From positions 27,501-75,000 of the forward strand of contig WBZZ01006320.1 in the NCBI GenBank assembly GCA_019918135.1: a stretch of 47,500 bases of DNA. Reading direction: 5' to 3'. Below are positions 18,599-29,833 of this stretch, in pieces. The stretch comes from Paulinella micropora (taxonomy: Eukaryota > Cercozoa > Imbricatea > Euglyphida > Paulinellidae). The position numbers and the translations under genes are program-made. How positions within the stretch are numbered: position 1 is the first letter of the stretch; every line of letters begins with the position of its first letter. The notes beneath the pieces were generated by a model. It saw nothing but the letters and a program-made list of their open reading frames with translations. It was not told where the DNA came from and made no database searches.

Positions 18599-20562
18599 AT
18601 GATGCAAATGCAAACCCCGCCCGAAATCCATTGGGCCCTCGGCCGTAGCTTGTTCCTGCAAATCCAAACCCTGCTGGCCACGGGCAGCAGTCGCGTGCGG
18701 GAGCAAAAGCTTGCCCCCAACTTTACCCTCATGTCCGGAGGCCGGCTACATTTGACGGTTCCCGAGCAGAAAGAAATGGCGGGCCTGTTACGCAGGCTGG
18801 CGCGCAACCCGTACGCGCCGGTACTCAATCGAATCGCCCTGGTCCAGGTCATCCATAGTCCCTCGGCCCTCATAGTCGACCTCGACGCGCGGCAAACACC
18901 GGAGCTCACGCCCAAGCGCTTTCTGGAATTCATGCAGCGCCTACTCGTCGTGCTGGCCCGCCTCGTGATCGTGCGTCTGGTCGCCGGGGGCAAGCCTACG
19001 GTTGAGGCCTGGCGCATTTGCACTGCCCACGTGCTGCAGAGCCACGGCCGCGTGGAGAAGTGGCAGACCCTGCCCAACACAGCAGCGGGGGTCCGTCGCC
19101 GCCAGCTTCAGAAGTATGAAAAATTTTCGTACCACCTCGTCTTCCCCGAGCTAATTTTGGGCTGGGCAGACGCCGGCTGGCTCATGTGCGAGGCCATCGC
19201 CGAATTTGCGCGCCTCTATCCATCCTTTGCACAGGACCTCGACCTGTCGACGGTGGTAGACCTCTCCATCTACAAGAAAGGAGGGGGCATGTGCCGCTAC
19301 CCGTTCTGTGACAAGGCCGAACGCAAGCCCTGCGCCGGGTGCTTCCGCGAAAACGTACGCAATGTTGACTGCCGCTTTGGCCAGTCTTGCCACAACCCGT
19401 CCAGGCAAAGAAACGCGGCCCGGTGCTTTGCCCTTTGGCAAATCCTGCGAAAACTACGTGTATGCGCAGCGGCCCTTGCTGCCCTTGGCCCGCTACCACT
19501 TTCGCCCGGCAGGCGGCAGCAGCTCCAGCAGCTCCGGTAGTTCCAGCCCACCGCCGACAGTCGACCCCGAATTCCTGGCGGCCAGCCTCGTCTTTGAGCT
19601 TTGCGACAGAATGACGGACGATCAATTGGACAGCTTCGTGCTTCAGGCAAGCGTGGGCGAAACTGACGCCACAGCAGCAGGCCCCGCGTGGCAGGACTCG
19701 GGTGCCCCCGCGCGCTTCGGGGGCGGGGGGGAGGGGGGTCCACCCTTCGACCCGCCAGCAGCACGTTGTTGCCGAAGGGGGGCTTAAGGCCGCCCGCCAG
19801 AAGCCTGAAAAGGCTTCGTCCGGAGAAACGGACTGTAGCCCCGAGCCCGCAACCCCACCGTCGGCGTTTGGAGTGCGCGGCAGAAAACCCTTTCCAGTGT
19901 CTCGCAGGTCAGTAGGACCTCTGAACTGGGGGGCACAAGTCGCGGGCCAAGTCAGTCGAGCGCCAGGGCCTAATTGTCGGCTCGCTCTTATTCTCGGCGG
20001 GCCCCGCCGCTACGCGCAGGACCAGATGAGCGCGCTCCTGCGTGCGCACATTGTGCCTTACTTGGGGGCTGATGTCGAGACTGAAAACGTCGTTTGGAAG
20101 CCCTCGGGGTACATCATGGGCTACACGACCAAGAATACCGCCGTCTGTCCTTTCCGTCACGCCGCGACGGGCAGCACTGACCCGCACCACTCGAACCGCT
20201 TGCTCGTGACTTTGGGCCAAACTGAATTGACATTTACCTGCCTCAGTGCGCATTGCGCTCGGAATGTATCCCGGGCGCGCTTCCTGCTGCCCCAAGCCAC
20301 GCGCTACAAGCTCTGTCTCGCGCGGCCCTGCGCCGTCTCCCTCGACATTCCTATTGCGACAGAGGATAGTGCCTCTCCGTACGAAAAGGAAAAGGAGGAA
20401 ATACCATCGGATATAAACAAACAAGAAGTGGCTACAGCCGAGAATAAGCAGGCGAAAGGTGACTTCCCTCCCCCCCCCCTGAAGAGAGGGTGCGGCTGTG
20501 CATTTCTCATTCGTTTGTGTTGTTCGTTTATATCCGAGGGTCTGCATCGTCCACATAACTAA
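18599..20562 (+). pseudogene. Island gene J: archaeo-eukaryotic primase with UL52-like zinc domain, broken
   Basis: Begins at ATG 18599, 3 bases after an in-frame GTG. The first frame carries the AEP fold motifs in order: ALIVDLDA (hhDxD metal site, ~residue 92), FSYHLVFP (sxH, ~168), and VVDLSIYKKGGGMCRYPFC (hhD plus R-x-P, ~200-218). Coding character then passes to a second frame from about 19400 (GKSCENYVYAQRPL) and a third from about 19740, where GYTTKNTAVCPFRH...HHSNR...FTCLSAHC (20128-20265) matches the zinc-binding domain of herpes UL52-type primases and PrimPol. The gene is thus broken by at least two +1-type shifts; total about 650 codons. It would synthesise primers for DNA replication in the nucleus or a viral factory. 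Helicase gene K follows on the same strand. The primase assignment is firm; whether the source is a virus or a virus-like mobile element is not. Confidence 0.8.
20407..20537. repeat. Inverted repeat near the 3' end of gene J
   Basis: TCGGATATAAACAAACAA (20407-20424) is complementary, with one mismatch, to TTGTTCGTTTATATCCGA at about 20519-20536. The ~94-base loop includes a run of ten C. It spans the last codons of the primase frame, so it may act at the 3' end of the transcript. Confidence 0.55.
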
Positions 20563-21289
20563 GAACGCCTTCCCCTTCTTTCTTTGCCCCGGCCACCTTG
20601 CACTTTCTGTCTCCCCCCGCGCACACTTCGCCTATTCTGTGTGTATACAGACGATCGTAAGGACGTGCGACAGACGAGTAAGGCCACACAGGTCATCCCC
20701 CGGAGTTGTATTCCTCCCTTCCCCTCCCCTCTCCCCCCTCCTTCCCTTTGTTTTGCAAGAAATGGCTCGCAGGAGCATTATGCTCCCTTTGGGGGGGGTC
20801 TTACCGTCGGGTGTGTGTGTCTGAACTTTTTTGGGGTGGCCAAATGTGGGGGGGGGGGGGGTCTTCCCGTCGGGTGTGTGTCTAAGGGCTTTTTTGGGGT
20901 GACCGGTGGGATAAATCGGCAATGGGGGTGTTCAGGCCTATCGAACAAAAATCCCTCCCCTGCCTATTATGTGCGTGCAAAAGGAGTGTATGGTATTATA
21001 GAGTCGTGGTGTGGTAGCTCACACATCCGGTTGGGCTCCCCCGGGAAAATGGCAAGGGGGCGTTCCTGAGAAACTGGAAAGGGGTTCCGGAAGGCCTATC
21101 GACAATATTTTATTATTTTCAAATGGCCACCCATACTTCTTACGCACACCCCCACCTCAGAATTCGGGGGGAACCCCCACCAACCCACCTATGTATGTTG
21201 TAGGAGGTGCACAGTTTAGCGGAAGGGGGCGGGAGCGATGATTAACAGGATGACGATGACTCCGACCCCGGCGAGTCGCACGAGAGGAC
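20563..21289. other. Intergenic region between genes J and K
   Basis: About 730 bases with pyrimidine-rich sequence, a tandem G-tract repeat (listed separately) and, near 20990-21200, AT-richer sequence with no convincing reading frame. Just before the helicase start lies an acidic frame (GATGACGATGAC, 21251 on) interrupted by TAA at 21241-21243. It may be a remnant of a longer N-terminus. Confidence 0.45.
20791..20904 (+). repeat. Tandem repeat, two units of about 55 bases starting with G tracts
   Basis: Unit 1 (20791-20841) and unit 2 (20848-20904) share a G run, GTCTTMCCGTCGGGTGTGTG, then a T-run segment TTTTTTGGGGTG and GACC or GGCC. They lie upstream of helicase gene K. Role unknown. 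Confidence 0.75.
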
Positions 21290-24200
21290 ATGGGTCAAGC
21301 CGCTGGCCGCGCGAGTCACCGCAGTGCTCAGGTACATGCAATGCAGCATAGTGTACAGCCGGTGTCGCCTATGCTGGAAGACCCGAAGCAAATGGAAGAG
21401 TCTCAGAACTACCCGGCAATCAAGCGTTTCACGGCAGTCCTCGGAGCCAACTCACCGTGCGTCTTGTCGTACGCTAGACGCGAGCCCGACACGCACAAGG
21501 AAGAGGCGCAGGTCGAAATTGCGGTGGACGACGATACTTCAGAAATCTGGCTGATTGCGCACTGTAACCTGTGCGATGCCAAGCGCGCAAATGGTGAAGA
21601 AGAACCCGAGCGGCGGGTGGGCCGGCTTCTGAACTGTTACCGGGGCAAGGGAGAGGAAGAAGAAGGCGGCGGGGGTGCAGAGCTCGGGTCCATCGTAGAC
21701 GAGCTACGGACCAGGAGGCTCAGGGAAGTTTTAGAGAGCGAGCTGCAACGGAAGGCGCTGGAGTTGGTGCGGGGTAGCAGCGCCAAGCAACGCTGGCCCG
21801 CGTGGGAGACGCAGGGGCTCTGTTCGGGCGACGACTGTGAGTCGCAGACGATCGAGGTTCACAAGACAGATTTCTGGTGGAACTGCACGTGCCTGGGTAG
21901 GAGCTGGAAGAGCTTGGGCGGTTCGCGGGTGACCAGATGTGGGGGGATGCAGGGTGGCTATGGCTGCATAGGCGTGCTGGATGGGCTACGCCAGGCCGAC
22001 GAAAAGTGGCGGCCCTTTGTGAAGGTACGCGAAGACGTGGCTTCGGAGTGGGCGCAGCCCTTCACGCTCAGCGACGATTTCTCGATCTTGCTACTGCAAG
22101 AGTCCTTGGGCGCGGGCAAGACGACCCAAGAGAGGAACCTCGTCGAGGCCGTGCTGACGCGCAAGAAGCCTGATGCCTGGCCCCCCGAGATGTACAAAAT
22201 GCTGCTGCGCTGGCTGAAAAAGTGGGAGACGGACCTGGGCCCGGGAGTCAGCCCTACGTTCCTGATCTTAGCTAGCCGCCGAACCTTTTGTGAATCACAG
22301 GCACATGCGTTCAAAGATTACAAGTTCAGCTTCAAGCCCCTGGATGCGCTGGGCAGCGACCGCGGTATCTGGACTTTCGAGTCTTTGCATTCGCTGGCCA
22401 ATATAAGGGGGCAAAGGCAGGACGGCGGCTGTGCGGCCTACAATATCTTGTTGCTGGACGAGTGCGAAAGCTTGCTGTACCAGGCTACGCAAGGCCTAAA
22501 CACGGAAAAGGACCACATGAATCTGATGACGTTGGAGATGCTCGTCCGGGAGGCGGACAAGATCATTTGCCTGGACGCGTTCATGACCCCCCGCACGCTC
22601 GAGGTGCTGCACGCTATGAGGCAGGGGCCGGGAGTAGCGGGCGCGCCTGCGACAGCTAGAGATTACAGCACGTACCTGCGCTGCAGCAGCTTTCGCAAGC
22701 AAAGCAACCGCCAGTACTTTGAGCATAAGAGCAGGCAGAGCATCGTGCAGAAGATCGAGCTAGACCTGCTGAGCGGGAAACGGGTGATGGTAGCGACGGG
22801 AAACCGGCGGGAGGCGGAGAAGCTGAGCGAGGAAATGATGCGCACGGTGCGGAACCTAAAAATGCGTTGTTATTTCGGGGCGCGGGCCCAAAAATACCTG
22901 CGGCGAGACCTGGGAGAGGGCTACGCAAATGATTTTAAGGGCGATCTGTGGCCTGTCTGGTCGCAGCTGCACTATGTCTGCTTTACTTGTACGCTGACTT
23001 TCGGAGTCAGCTTCGCAGAACCCTCTGACGTCAGCGAGTTCCATTTTCATGCGTTGTACGTGCTGCTGGACAACAACCATATTCTGGCACGGGACTATGC
23101 GCAGATGAGCGGGCGGGTGCGCAATGTGCATGAAACGCACGTGTATTTCAAGACGCCGTTTGTGTCCACCAACGCGCCGTTGACCCTGAGAGATGTCGAG
23201 GCTTCGCTTTGCATACAGTGAATGCCGAGAAAGGCATGCCAGGAAGCGGGATCGTTTTCCAACACAAACTCCGGGTTGGCCTGGACAGGATGGCCCGCTT
23301 AATCCCCGTGCGCGATTGGAACTTCATCTCGGTGGCCTACGCGACCCTAGAAAGAAACTTGTCCATGTACAGAGCCAAGGATACTTTCTGCTACTATTTG
23401 TGGCGCATGGGCTGCGACAGGCTCATCGGGGTGGACTATGCGGCCACGGAGCTTCCACCGGCAGAGGAATGGCACCAGTGGCCCGGCGGAGTCACGACTG
23501 CGATGCACGAGGAACGGAACCAGGAGGCCGACAAGGCCCTCGAGAAGCGCCAGAAGGCCAAGGAATCAGCCGTCACCGCCCTGGAGCAAGCGGCAATGCG
23601 CATGAGCGACGAGGAACTGCGCCGAGAGATCAAGCTGCAGGAGGAGAGAGGGGACGAAGACAAGGCACCGGAGGGGCTTGTTACGGGTACCACGGCCCTG
23701 CGGGACGGGACCTCCGGGCGGTCGGCGCTGGAGCGGGTGCCCTACCTGAAATTGCTGCTAAGGCACCCGTCGGCCAGGCCCGCGCTGGACTACGCGACGG
23801 CGTGCCGACTCGGGGCGCACAAGCGGCTGCTGGGTCTGTTGGGCACCTGGTGCCTCTATAGCGGCCGTCGCGAGGCTTCCCAGGCCTGGGTCGAGTGGCA
23901 ACTCGCGGTGCTCGACGGCCTCCACCCTTTGTCGGTGCAGAGGAGCGAAAACCCGACCACCGCGTGATCTTCCTCGAAGCCTCGCGACTCTGTTGCTGGA
24001 GGGTCACCAGTTGAAAAAAAGCGAGGCCGGCCCCCTGCAGAGACCTATAGATCGCCTGCTGGGCGGCGAAGAGATCTCATGGGGGACGATAGTCGCCAAC
24101 CAGCGGCGGCTGGAGTCGTTGTTTAAGGACGGGCATGCGCTCTGGACAAGGTCACACGGGCTTGAAATCAGCACAAATACGGTGAACCGTTTGGCCCGCG

Positions 24201-24759
24201 AGCCCACGGGCGACGGAAAGAGTGGTCAGTCGGCAGCTCTGTCGCCCGTGCCTGCCGGGCCTTGCTGGCGCAGTTTTTTAAGATTTGCTTGCGATCAAGC
24301 TTCGAAAAACTGTTGACACCCGACGGTTGGGAATTGCGGCCCATAAATGCGCATGGCAAGAGACATGTCACCTATCGTGTGGTGCTGTTCAAGGAAATTA
24401 AGTTGTCTGCGGGTCTGTCTTGTGAACCTCCAGTAGCCAGCCCACGGCAGCAGCGGCGACGGCCCCGTGAGAAAGAGAGCGCGGAAATCAAGGACAAAAA
24501 GCAAAAGGAAAAGAAAAAGCAAGCCAAAAAGAAAAAGCAAAAGGAAGAAAAGCAAGAGAAGGACAAGCAAGAGGAAGAAAAGCAAGAAGACGAGGAAAAA
24601 AAAGAGGCCATCGACCCCTTGCGGCTCATTCACGAGGTCGCAGAGAATCCAAGCTTATTGACGGACCCGAGTCGGCTTACAGACGACGGGCGCGCGACCC
24701 CCCCCGCACCAGCCCGCGGCAACGGCGGGGAGCCGCCGGCCAAAAAACAGTGCCGTTAA
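21290..24759 (+). pseudogene. Island gene K: herpes-type origin-binding-like SF2 helicase, broken
   Basis: ATG 21290 (MGQAAGRASH) opens 643 codons. Helicase motifs in order: SLGAGKTT (Walker A, residues ~272-279), ILLLDECES (Walker B, ~386-394), CLDAFMTPRT (motif III region, ~437), FTCTLTFGVSF (motif V region, ~575), and QMSGRVRN (motif VI, ~625). This order and spacing, with GAGKT and QxxGRxR, fit the Herpes_ori_bp family (UL9-like), also found in many nucleocytoplasmic large DNA viruses. N-terminal Cys pairs (HCNLC, CTC) precede it. The C-terminal half continues in other frames, entering near 23213, 23990 and 24250: a helical region, a segment ending YRVVLFKEI, and a highly charged Lys/Glu tail ending KKQCR at 24759. 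At least three shifts break the ~1,150-codon gene. It would unwind DNA at replication origins, together with primase J. Confidence 0.75.
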
Positions 24760-25243
24760 GACAAGAATTTTTTGTTAAAAAAAATTAAAAGCTTACGATT
24801 CACTGTGGATTCCCCCCCCCCCCCCCCCGGCGCCTTCCACCGATACGAGCGGCCCCCGCAAACGGGGGGGGGGGCGGCCCTCCCCCTCTCTCTGAGCTAG
24901 CAATATCCGGGTTCCGGAGTAAAGGAAAATAATTTTTGGTTTCGCTAGAGTTTTGTCAATATTGTGCCAAAGTTTTGGAGGGGGGGGGGGGCCGGGGCAA
25001 AGCTACCAAAAAAATCACAGTTTTTCCCCGCCCGCCGGCCTTCGCTCGTTGGGAAAGACTTAAAACATGTGTTGCCAAAATCGCCCCCCCCAAATTTTAC
25101 AGAGAAATTACCGCGGCCGCGCACGTCTGGCTTCCTTCTTTTTTCGTGTGTAGCGCACGTTCTTGCTATTTTTTGTGTGTGTAAAAGTCTTCCCAACCAC
25201 TCTCTCTCTCTCTCTCTCTCACGATCCAGGTTCGGACATTTGA
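24760..25243. other. Intergenic region with G/C tracts and (TC)10 followed by acceptor-like CAG
   Basis: Between genes K and L. AATTTTTTGTT with AAAAAAAATT (24764-24785) could fold at the 3' end of K. C and G tracts occur at about 24811-24827, 24866-24873 and 24981-24992. (TC)10 at 25201-25220 leads into ACGATCCAGG just 14 bases before the start of L; it looks like a polypyrimidine tract with a 3' splice site, or a promoter element. Confidence 0.5.
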
Positions 25244-27476
25244 ATGCCCGGCTGGTTTGCCCACGACTACGCGGACAATGACGAATTGTCGTGCCCTCTG
25301 TGCCTCGGCATAGTACGCGAAGCGGTAGCGCACAACTGCGGCCAGTGTTTCTGCCAGGACTGCTTTTCGCAGGCGCTGGCCAGCGACCTGCCCCAGCAAC
25401 GCTGCGCGCACTGCCGCCAGGAGGCGCGCGGGCCGACCCGTGCCACCGCACCCGGCGCGAAGTACTCAACCTCCGCCTGCCCGTCTGCCCAGCGGCCGCT
25501 TGTACGGCCGTGATCAGGCTGGGCGACTTCGCTGCTCACACGCGCGCCTGCGAGCACGTGCTGCGCAGCAGCGCGGAGGAAGGCGACGGCCGCAGCCAGC
25601 GAGAGATAGGCTTGCAGCTGCTGACTGCGCAGACCGACGAGGGCCTGGCGTGGCTGCGGCGGGCCGCCGCGCAGGGGGACAGAAAGGCGCAGTTTACCTT
25701 GTCTCGCCACGTGGACGACGACGCCGAGGCTGAGTGCTTCCGCCAGGCGGCCCTGAAAGCAGGGTATGCAGAGGCCTGCCTAGAAGAGGCCGAGGACTTG
25801 TGCTACGGAGAGTGGTCCCGGGCCAAACGCGGCTTCGAATTGCTGCTGCGGGCCCTGGCACACACGGGCCAAGAGTGTTGCGAAACAGAGCCCTGCACCG
25901 TGAGAGTTCTAGCCCGCAACGAGTGGCGTGACGTACTACTATCGCTTGGCCCGGAAAGTCTCGACGAGCCCGGCCTCTTACGTTTCTTGGAAAAAGCGGA
26001 GCAGAAAGTTCCGGGCAACGCCGTGACTACTCATATGTTAGCGCAAATTTACTGGCGAAAGAAGGGACGCCTGCGGGCGCTAGTTACGTTCCGGCGCGCG
26101 ATTTCGATGCTAACGGCTTCGCGCGACGACACTGAGTTGCGCGCGGCTTGGCAGTCGGAGCTAGCGCACAGGCTGCTGCGCACAGGCTGCAAGCACGGCG
26201 CCGCTCGTGGCGGGCACCGGCAAGTCCGCGCGTGGGAAGCAGAGGCCGCGGAGCTCTTGCAGCACAATCAACAGGAATACTCCGACCTGTACGAGCTAGG
26301 CGTGTGCTGGCTGCTGGGCCGCGGCGTGGCCCAACATTACGCGCGTCGCCGCGCTAACAGGCGCGGTCGCGGCGGGTAGGCGCTTCGAATGGCAGCACCT
26401 GGCCGCGTACAGGCTCGGTTGTCTGTACCTGTCGGGGGGTGCCGCGCTGCCGGTTGACAAACGCAGGGCCTGGTCTCTGTTCTGGTCTACGACGAAAAAG
26501 CCCCGCGCAAGCCCCCTGCCCGTGGACGTACCGGATTTGCAGCGGGCCTGGTCTCTGTTCTTTTCTACAACAGAGGAGGAGGAGAGGGAGGAGCCCGACC
26601 GTCTGCCGAATTTTTTGCACGAGCTGCGCCTCGGCGAATGGGACAATGCGGACAGCTGGGCCCTTTGGGTCCAGACCAAACTACGCTGACTATTTCCTCG
26701 CGGTGGCTCTGTTCGAGCTGGGCCGGCTGTGCATGGGGCCCTGGCGGCACAGGCTGCGCGGCGAATCGGCAGGTGCGGACGATGAGGGGCCGTGGTGTTC
26801 GTTCGGGGGCAGAGACATCGTGTTGCTGTTCTCGCTGGCGGCTACGCTGGAGGAGCCTAGGTGTGGCTACGATGATGACAGCTTTTTCCTGACGAGCCAG
26901 TACGACCCCTTGACTTACACAAAAGCAGAGGACACTGAGCAAGTTTCGGAAGACATGGCCGAATGGAACAAGCTATGCAGAGGACGCCTGCATTGCGCGG
27001 GCCCCAGCTGCGAGCTGTGCGGGGGCGGGGTCGCGCAGCAGCGGTGTGATAAGGCGGCCGTCCTGGCTAGGGCGGAGCACAGTCGCGCCGCCAGCCGCGC
27101 GGCAGCGAGCTGGCTACAGAGCTCCACCTTGAGGCCCGCAGACCTGACAGCAGACGAAACGAAGCGCGCCACAGCGCAGTGCGAGCGCCTGGCAGCCGCA
27201 GGCGATGCGTACGCCCAAGGCATCCTGGGGCTCTACGCATCGCCTGCGGCCGACAAACTCCGTTGGCTGCGCTTGTCCGCGCGCGGCGAGAACCACGGCT
27301 TGCGCTTGAACGTGCTCTGGCAACTGGGCGTGGAACTGTGGACGTCGCCCGTCCGCGCACAGTCCCAGGCAGAACGCGCCCTGCTGGAGCTGGAAGCGAT
27401 GCAGTGCTTTGAACAAGTAGCCAGCGAACGCACACGGCTGGCCCGGCACAGCCTGGGCAGCCCGCACGCAGTGTAA
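25244..27476 (+). pseudogene. Island gene L: RING finger, TRAF-type finger and SEL1-like repeats, broken
   Basis: ATG 25244 opens a RING domain, SCPLC...NCGQCFCQDC...RCAHC (residues ~16-57). The ligand position usually held by His (CGHxFC) is Gln here, with an extra Cys next to it, so zinc binding may be altered. From about 25440 another frame carries a TRAF-type zinc finger (LPVCPAAAC...HTRACEH) followed by SEL1/TPR-like helical repeats (GLAWLRRAAAQGDRKAQF and similar). This frame ends at TAG 26379, but repeats continue from about 26340 in a second frame (AAYRLGCLYLSGG) and from about 26665 in a third to TAA 27476. Three shifts are inferred, in about 740 codons. By domain content it is a ubiquitin ligase or decoy whose SEL1 solenoid binds partners. 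It begins a cluster of three RING genes at this end of the island. Confidence 0.7.
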
Positions 27477-27639
27477 GACACGAAGAGAACTGTTTTTCAA
27501 ATTGAAGAACTCGTGCTTTTTGCGAGGTTTCGCCGCACCGCCGGCGATGACGAGCCATGGCCCCTCTTTTTTATTTTTGGCCAAGAGTTGTTTTAATTAA
27601 AAGTTTGTAAACATTTCTATCGCTCACTTTGCGGCGGGT
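27477..27639. other. Convergent intergenic region, no feature seen
   Basis: A 163-base gap between the 3' ends of genes L and M. It includes the T/A-rich stretch TTGTTTTAATTAAAAGTTTG near 27590, which may serve 3'-end formation on both strands. Unlike most island gaps it has no poly-G or poly-C tract. Confidence 0.4.
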
Positions 27640-29390
27640 TCAGATGGGAGCCACGAATGCTCGGATTTCCTGGCGGCACAAGGGGCAGCGCGCCAACCTC
27701 GCCGCGCAGTCGGCGCAGACCCGGGCGTGCGCGCAGGGGAAAAACACCACCAGCTGCCCCGTTGCTTGGCCGGGCTCGTTGAGGCAGACCGCGCAGCCGT
27801 CCTCCTCGTCGGCCTTTGCCGGGGCCCGGGTCTTCTTTTCTTTGCGCCGGAGAGTGCGGAGCTGTACTTTCGCCCTCTTGCAAAGCGCGCGGGTGTCGCG
27901 CACCTTGTTTTCCAAGCCGGCCAGCTCCTGCCTAGCGCGCTCCGCCGCTGCCTGCAGCCTCAGGTTCTCGCGCCGCAGCGCCTTCCCCGACTCCTCCGCG
28001 GCGGCCAGCTCCCTCTCGCGGTCTGTCGCCCGGCGCCGCGACTCCCTCTCGCAGTCCTCGCAGCCCTCGCACCCCCGCGCCGGAGCTGTGGAGAACTGGC
28101 TTTCTTCTTCCTCCTCGGCAAACGAGCCGTCGCTGTCCTCGTCTTCGTCGTCCTCCTCGTCGCTGCTGTCCTCGTCGCTGTCGTCACGCGGCGGGGGAGA
28201 CGCCTCCCAGATCGAAATCAGCCGGCTGACCAGCTGGGCGGGCCGCCCATAGTTGGCCGGACTGCGCGGCACGCCGGCCGGCCAACTGTCGCGGAGCCAA
28301 TCTCTGTCCAGGGACGCGCCCGCCTGCAGCAGCACCCCCGCCAGGCACAGCGCCGGCGGGACCGCCGGCACCTTGACTCCCCAACTCGTGCAGTTGTCCC
28401 CGCCGACACACGCCCCCGCGAGCGCCAGCTCCAGCAGCGCCTGCGCCGTGGTACAGTCCGCCTGCTGCTGCTGCTGCAAGAAAAACTTGAGCAGGACCGG
28501 GGACTGGCCCGCGACGGCCGCCGCGGCCCAAACGGCGTCGGAAAGCTGCAACACCTCTTTGGCGTCGAGCAGTACGGCCAGCAATTCCGAGCGGCACAGT
28601 CCTACCAGCGCCGCGTTCAGGATCGCCACGTCGCAGGCCTCCAGGAAGCTCGGCCTGTCGGCCTCGGTGCGCAGCCCTAGCTTGACCACCCCCAGCAGCT
28701 CCAGCAACAACATCTCAAGAGGAAACACCGGTACACCTTGTGTTCTCTCTGCCCCCGGAACCTCCTCAGCCCGAACAGCACCTTCGTCAGCGTCCGCGGC
28801 GACGACCGTGTGGCGCGTAACGTCTGCCACACCCGCCCCACGGCGCCCAGCCAGCTGACCCAAGTGCTGGCGACTGTCGGGCGGGACGTGGTTCTGGCCT
28901 TGCCCACCAGCGACCACACGGGCGCTAGCCCGGCCCGGGATGGGTCCGACAGCAGGCCCAGCACCGTCTTGGCCACCAGCTGACAATTTGCGTCCCTGTT
29001 ACTCCCGCACTCCAGGCGGTTGACGATCGCCCACAACACCTGCAACGCCGCCGCGTCGGCGCCGGCGGCCGCCAGCTTGCCGTACAGCAAGAACAAGTCC
29101 TGGGCGACGGGGCCACTGTTGTCGCCCGACAGCTGCGCGGCTGTCCAGGGGGACCGTCGCAACCGTCGCGCTTGGTTCCTCGCCTCAGACCTCAGGCATT
29201 GCAGCACCTGCGCTGTTGCTGCCACGTCGCCGTTGCGCACAAAAAACTCCATAAAACGCAGAAAAGCGCCCTGGCAGGCCTGGCTCTGCAGAAAAAAAGA
29301 CAGGTTGCCGCGGTCAACCTCGCACGGCTCCTGGTCGATGATGTTCACCCACCTCGCGCTACCGGACTGTTCGCTCGGCTGTGCTGCCAT
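27640..29390 (-). pseudogene. Island gene M: helical-repeat, acidic, coiled-coil and C-terminal RING protein
   Basis: ATG 29390 (MAAQPSEQSG) opens a frame rich in Leu/Ala helices, probably ARM/HEAT-like. It runs to about 28735, where the sequence continues in another frame (VFPLEMLLLELLGVVKLGLR) through to 27640, so one indel is inferred. After more helical repeats come an Asp/Glu/Ser run (residues encoded ~28195-28095), an Arg/Glu/Ala coiled coil (~28070-27850), and a complete C3HC4 RING, CAVC...PCAHARVCADC...CPLC (~27800-27660), at the extreme C-terminus, as in inhibitor-of-apoptosis proteins. No BIR domain is visible. Total about 580 codons. A C-terminal RING after a protein-binding solenoid suggests an E3 ligase that selects a host target; this is inference from architecture. 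Confidence 0.7.
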
Positions 29391-29833
29391 CCCCTTCCCC
29401 GCTTTTTTTGGGCACCCCTTTCTTTTTTCGGTCGTCCCCCGCACGCTGTCCCTCTTTTGTTGTACCGTGGCCCGCCCCCCCCCCCCCCCCCCCCACGTCG
29501 GTCCTTTTCCCTCTTTGTTGTACCGTGGGCCCCCCCCACGTCCGTCCTTGTTTTGTTGTACCGTGGGCCGGCCCCCCAATTTTCCTTGCACGTTAGAATG
29601 GGGGGGGCCGACGGTACAACAAGCAAAGGGGGACCGCAACCATCTACCGGGAACGCTAGAATGGGAGGAGGCGGCACCGGGGGGAAACTCCACTCGAGAC
29701 AGACAGAAGGCCCCTGTTCTGCCCAAGATTGTATTCTTTTTTAATTACAAACAAACAAATGACATGTAACCGCAAAATCGTCCAATCCTTGCCTACTTCC
29801 CCAAAAAGTCCAGATATTGGCAGTGAAGTGCTG
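29391..29833. other. Intergenic region upstream of gene M with TTGTTGTACCGT repeats
   Basis: Between minus-strand genes N and M. It holds a C run of about 22 at 29473-29494 and a dispersed motif in both orientations (listed separately). ACGTTAGAATGGGGGG at about 29590 and ACGCTAGAATGGGAGG at about 29652 are also alike. No coding sequence supported. Confidence 0.5.
29457..29622. repeat. TTGTTGTACCGTGG motif, three direct copies and one inverted
   Basis: TTGTTGTACCGTGG occurs at 29457-29470, 29516-29529 and 29553-29566. Each is followed by GCC and a C run, and the first two then by CACGTCNGTCCTT. An inverted relative, CCGACGGTACAACAA, lies at about 29608-29622. Clustering within 170 bases upstream of gene M suggests protein-binding sites; this is inference. 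Confidence 0.7.
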
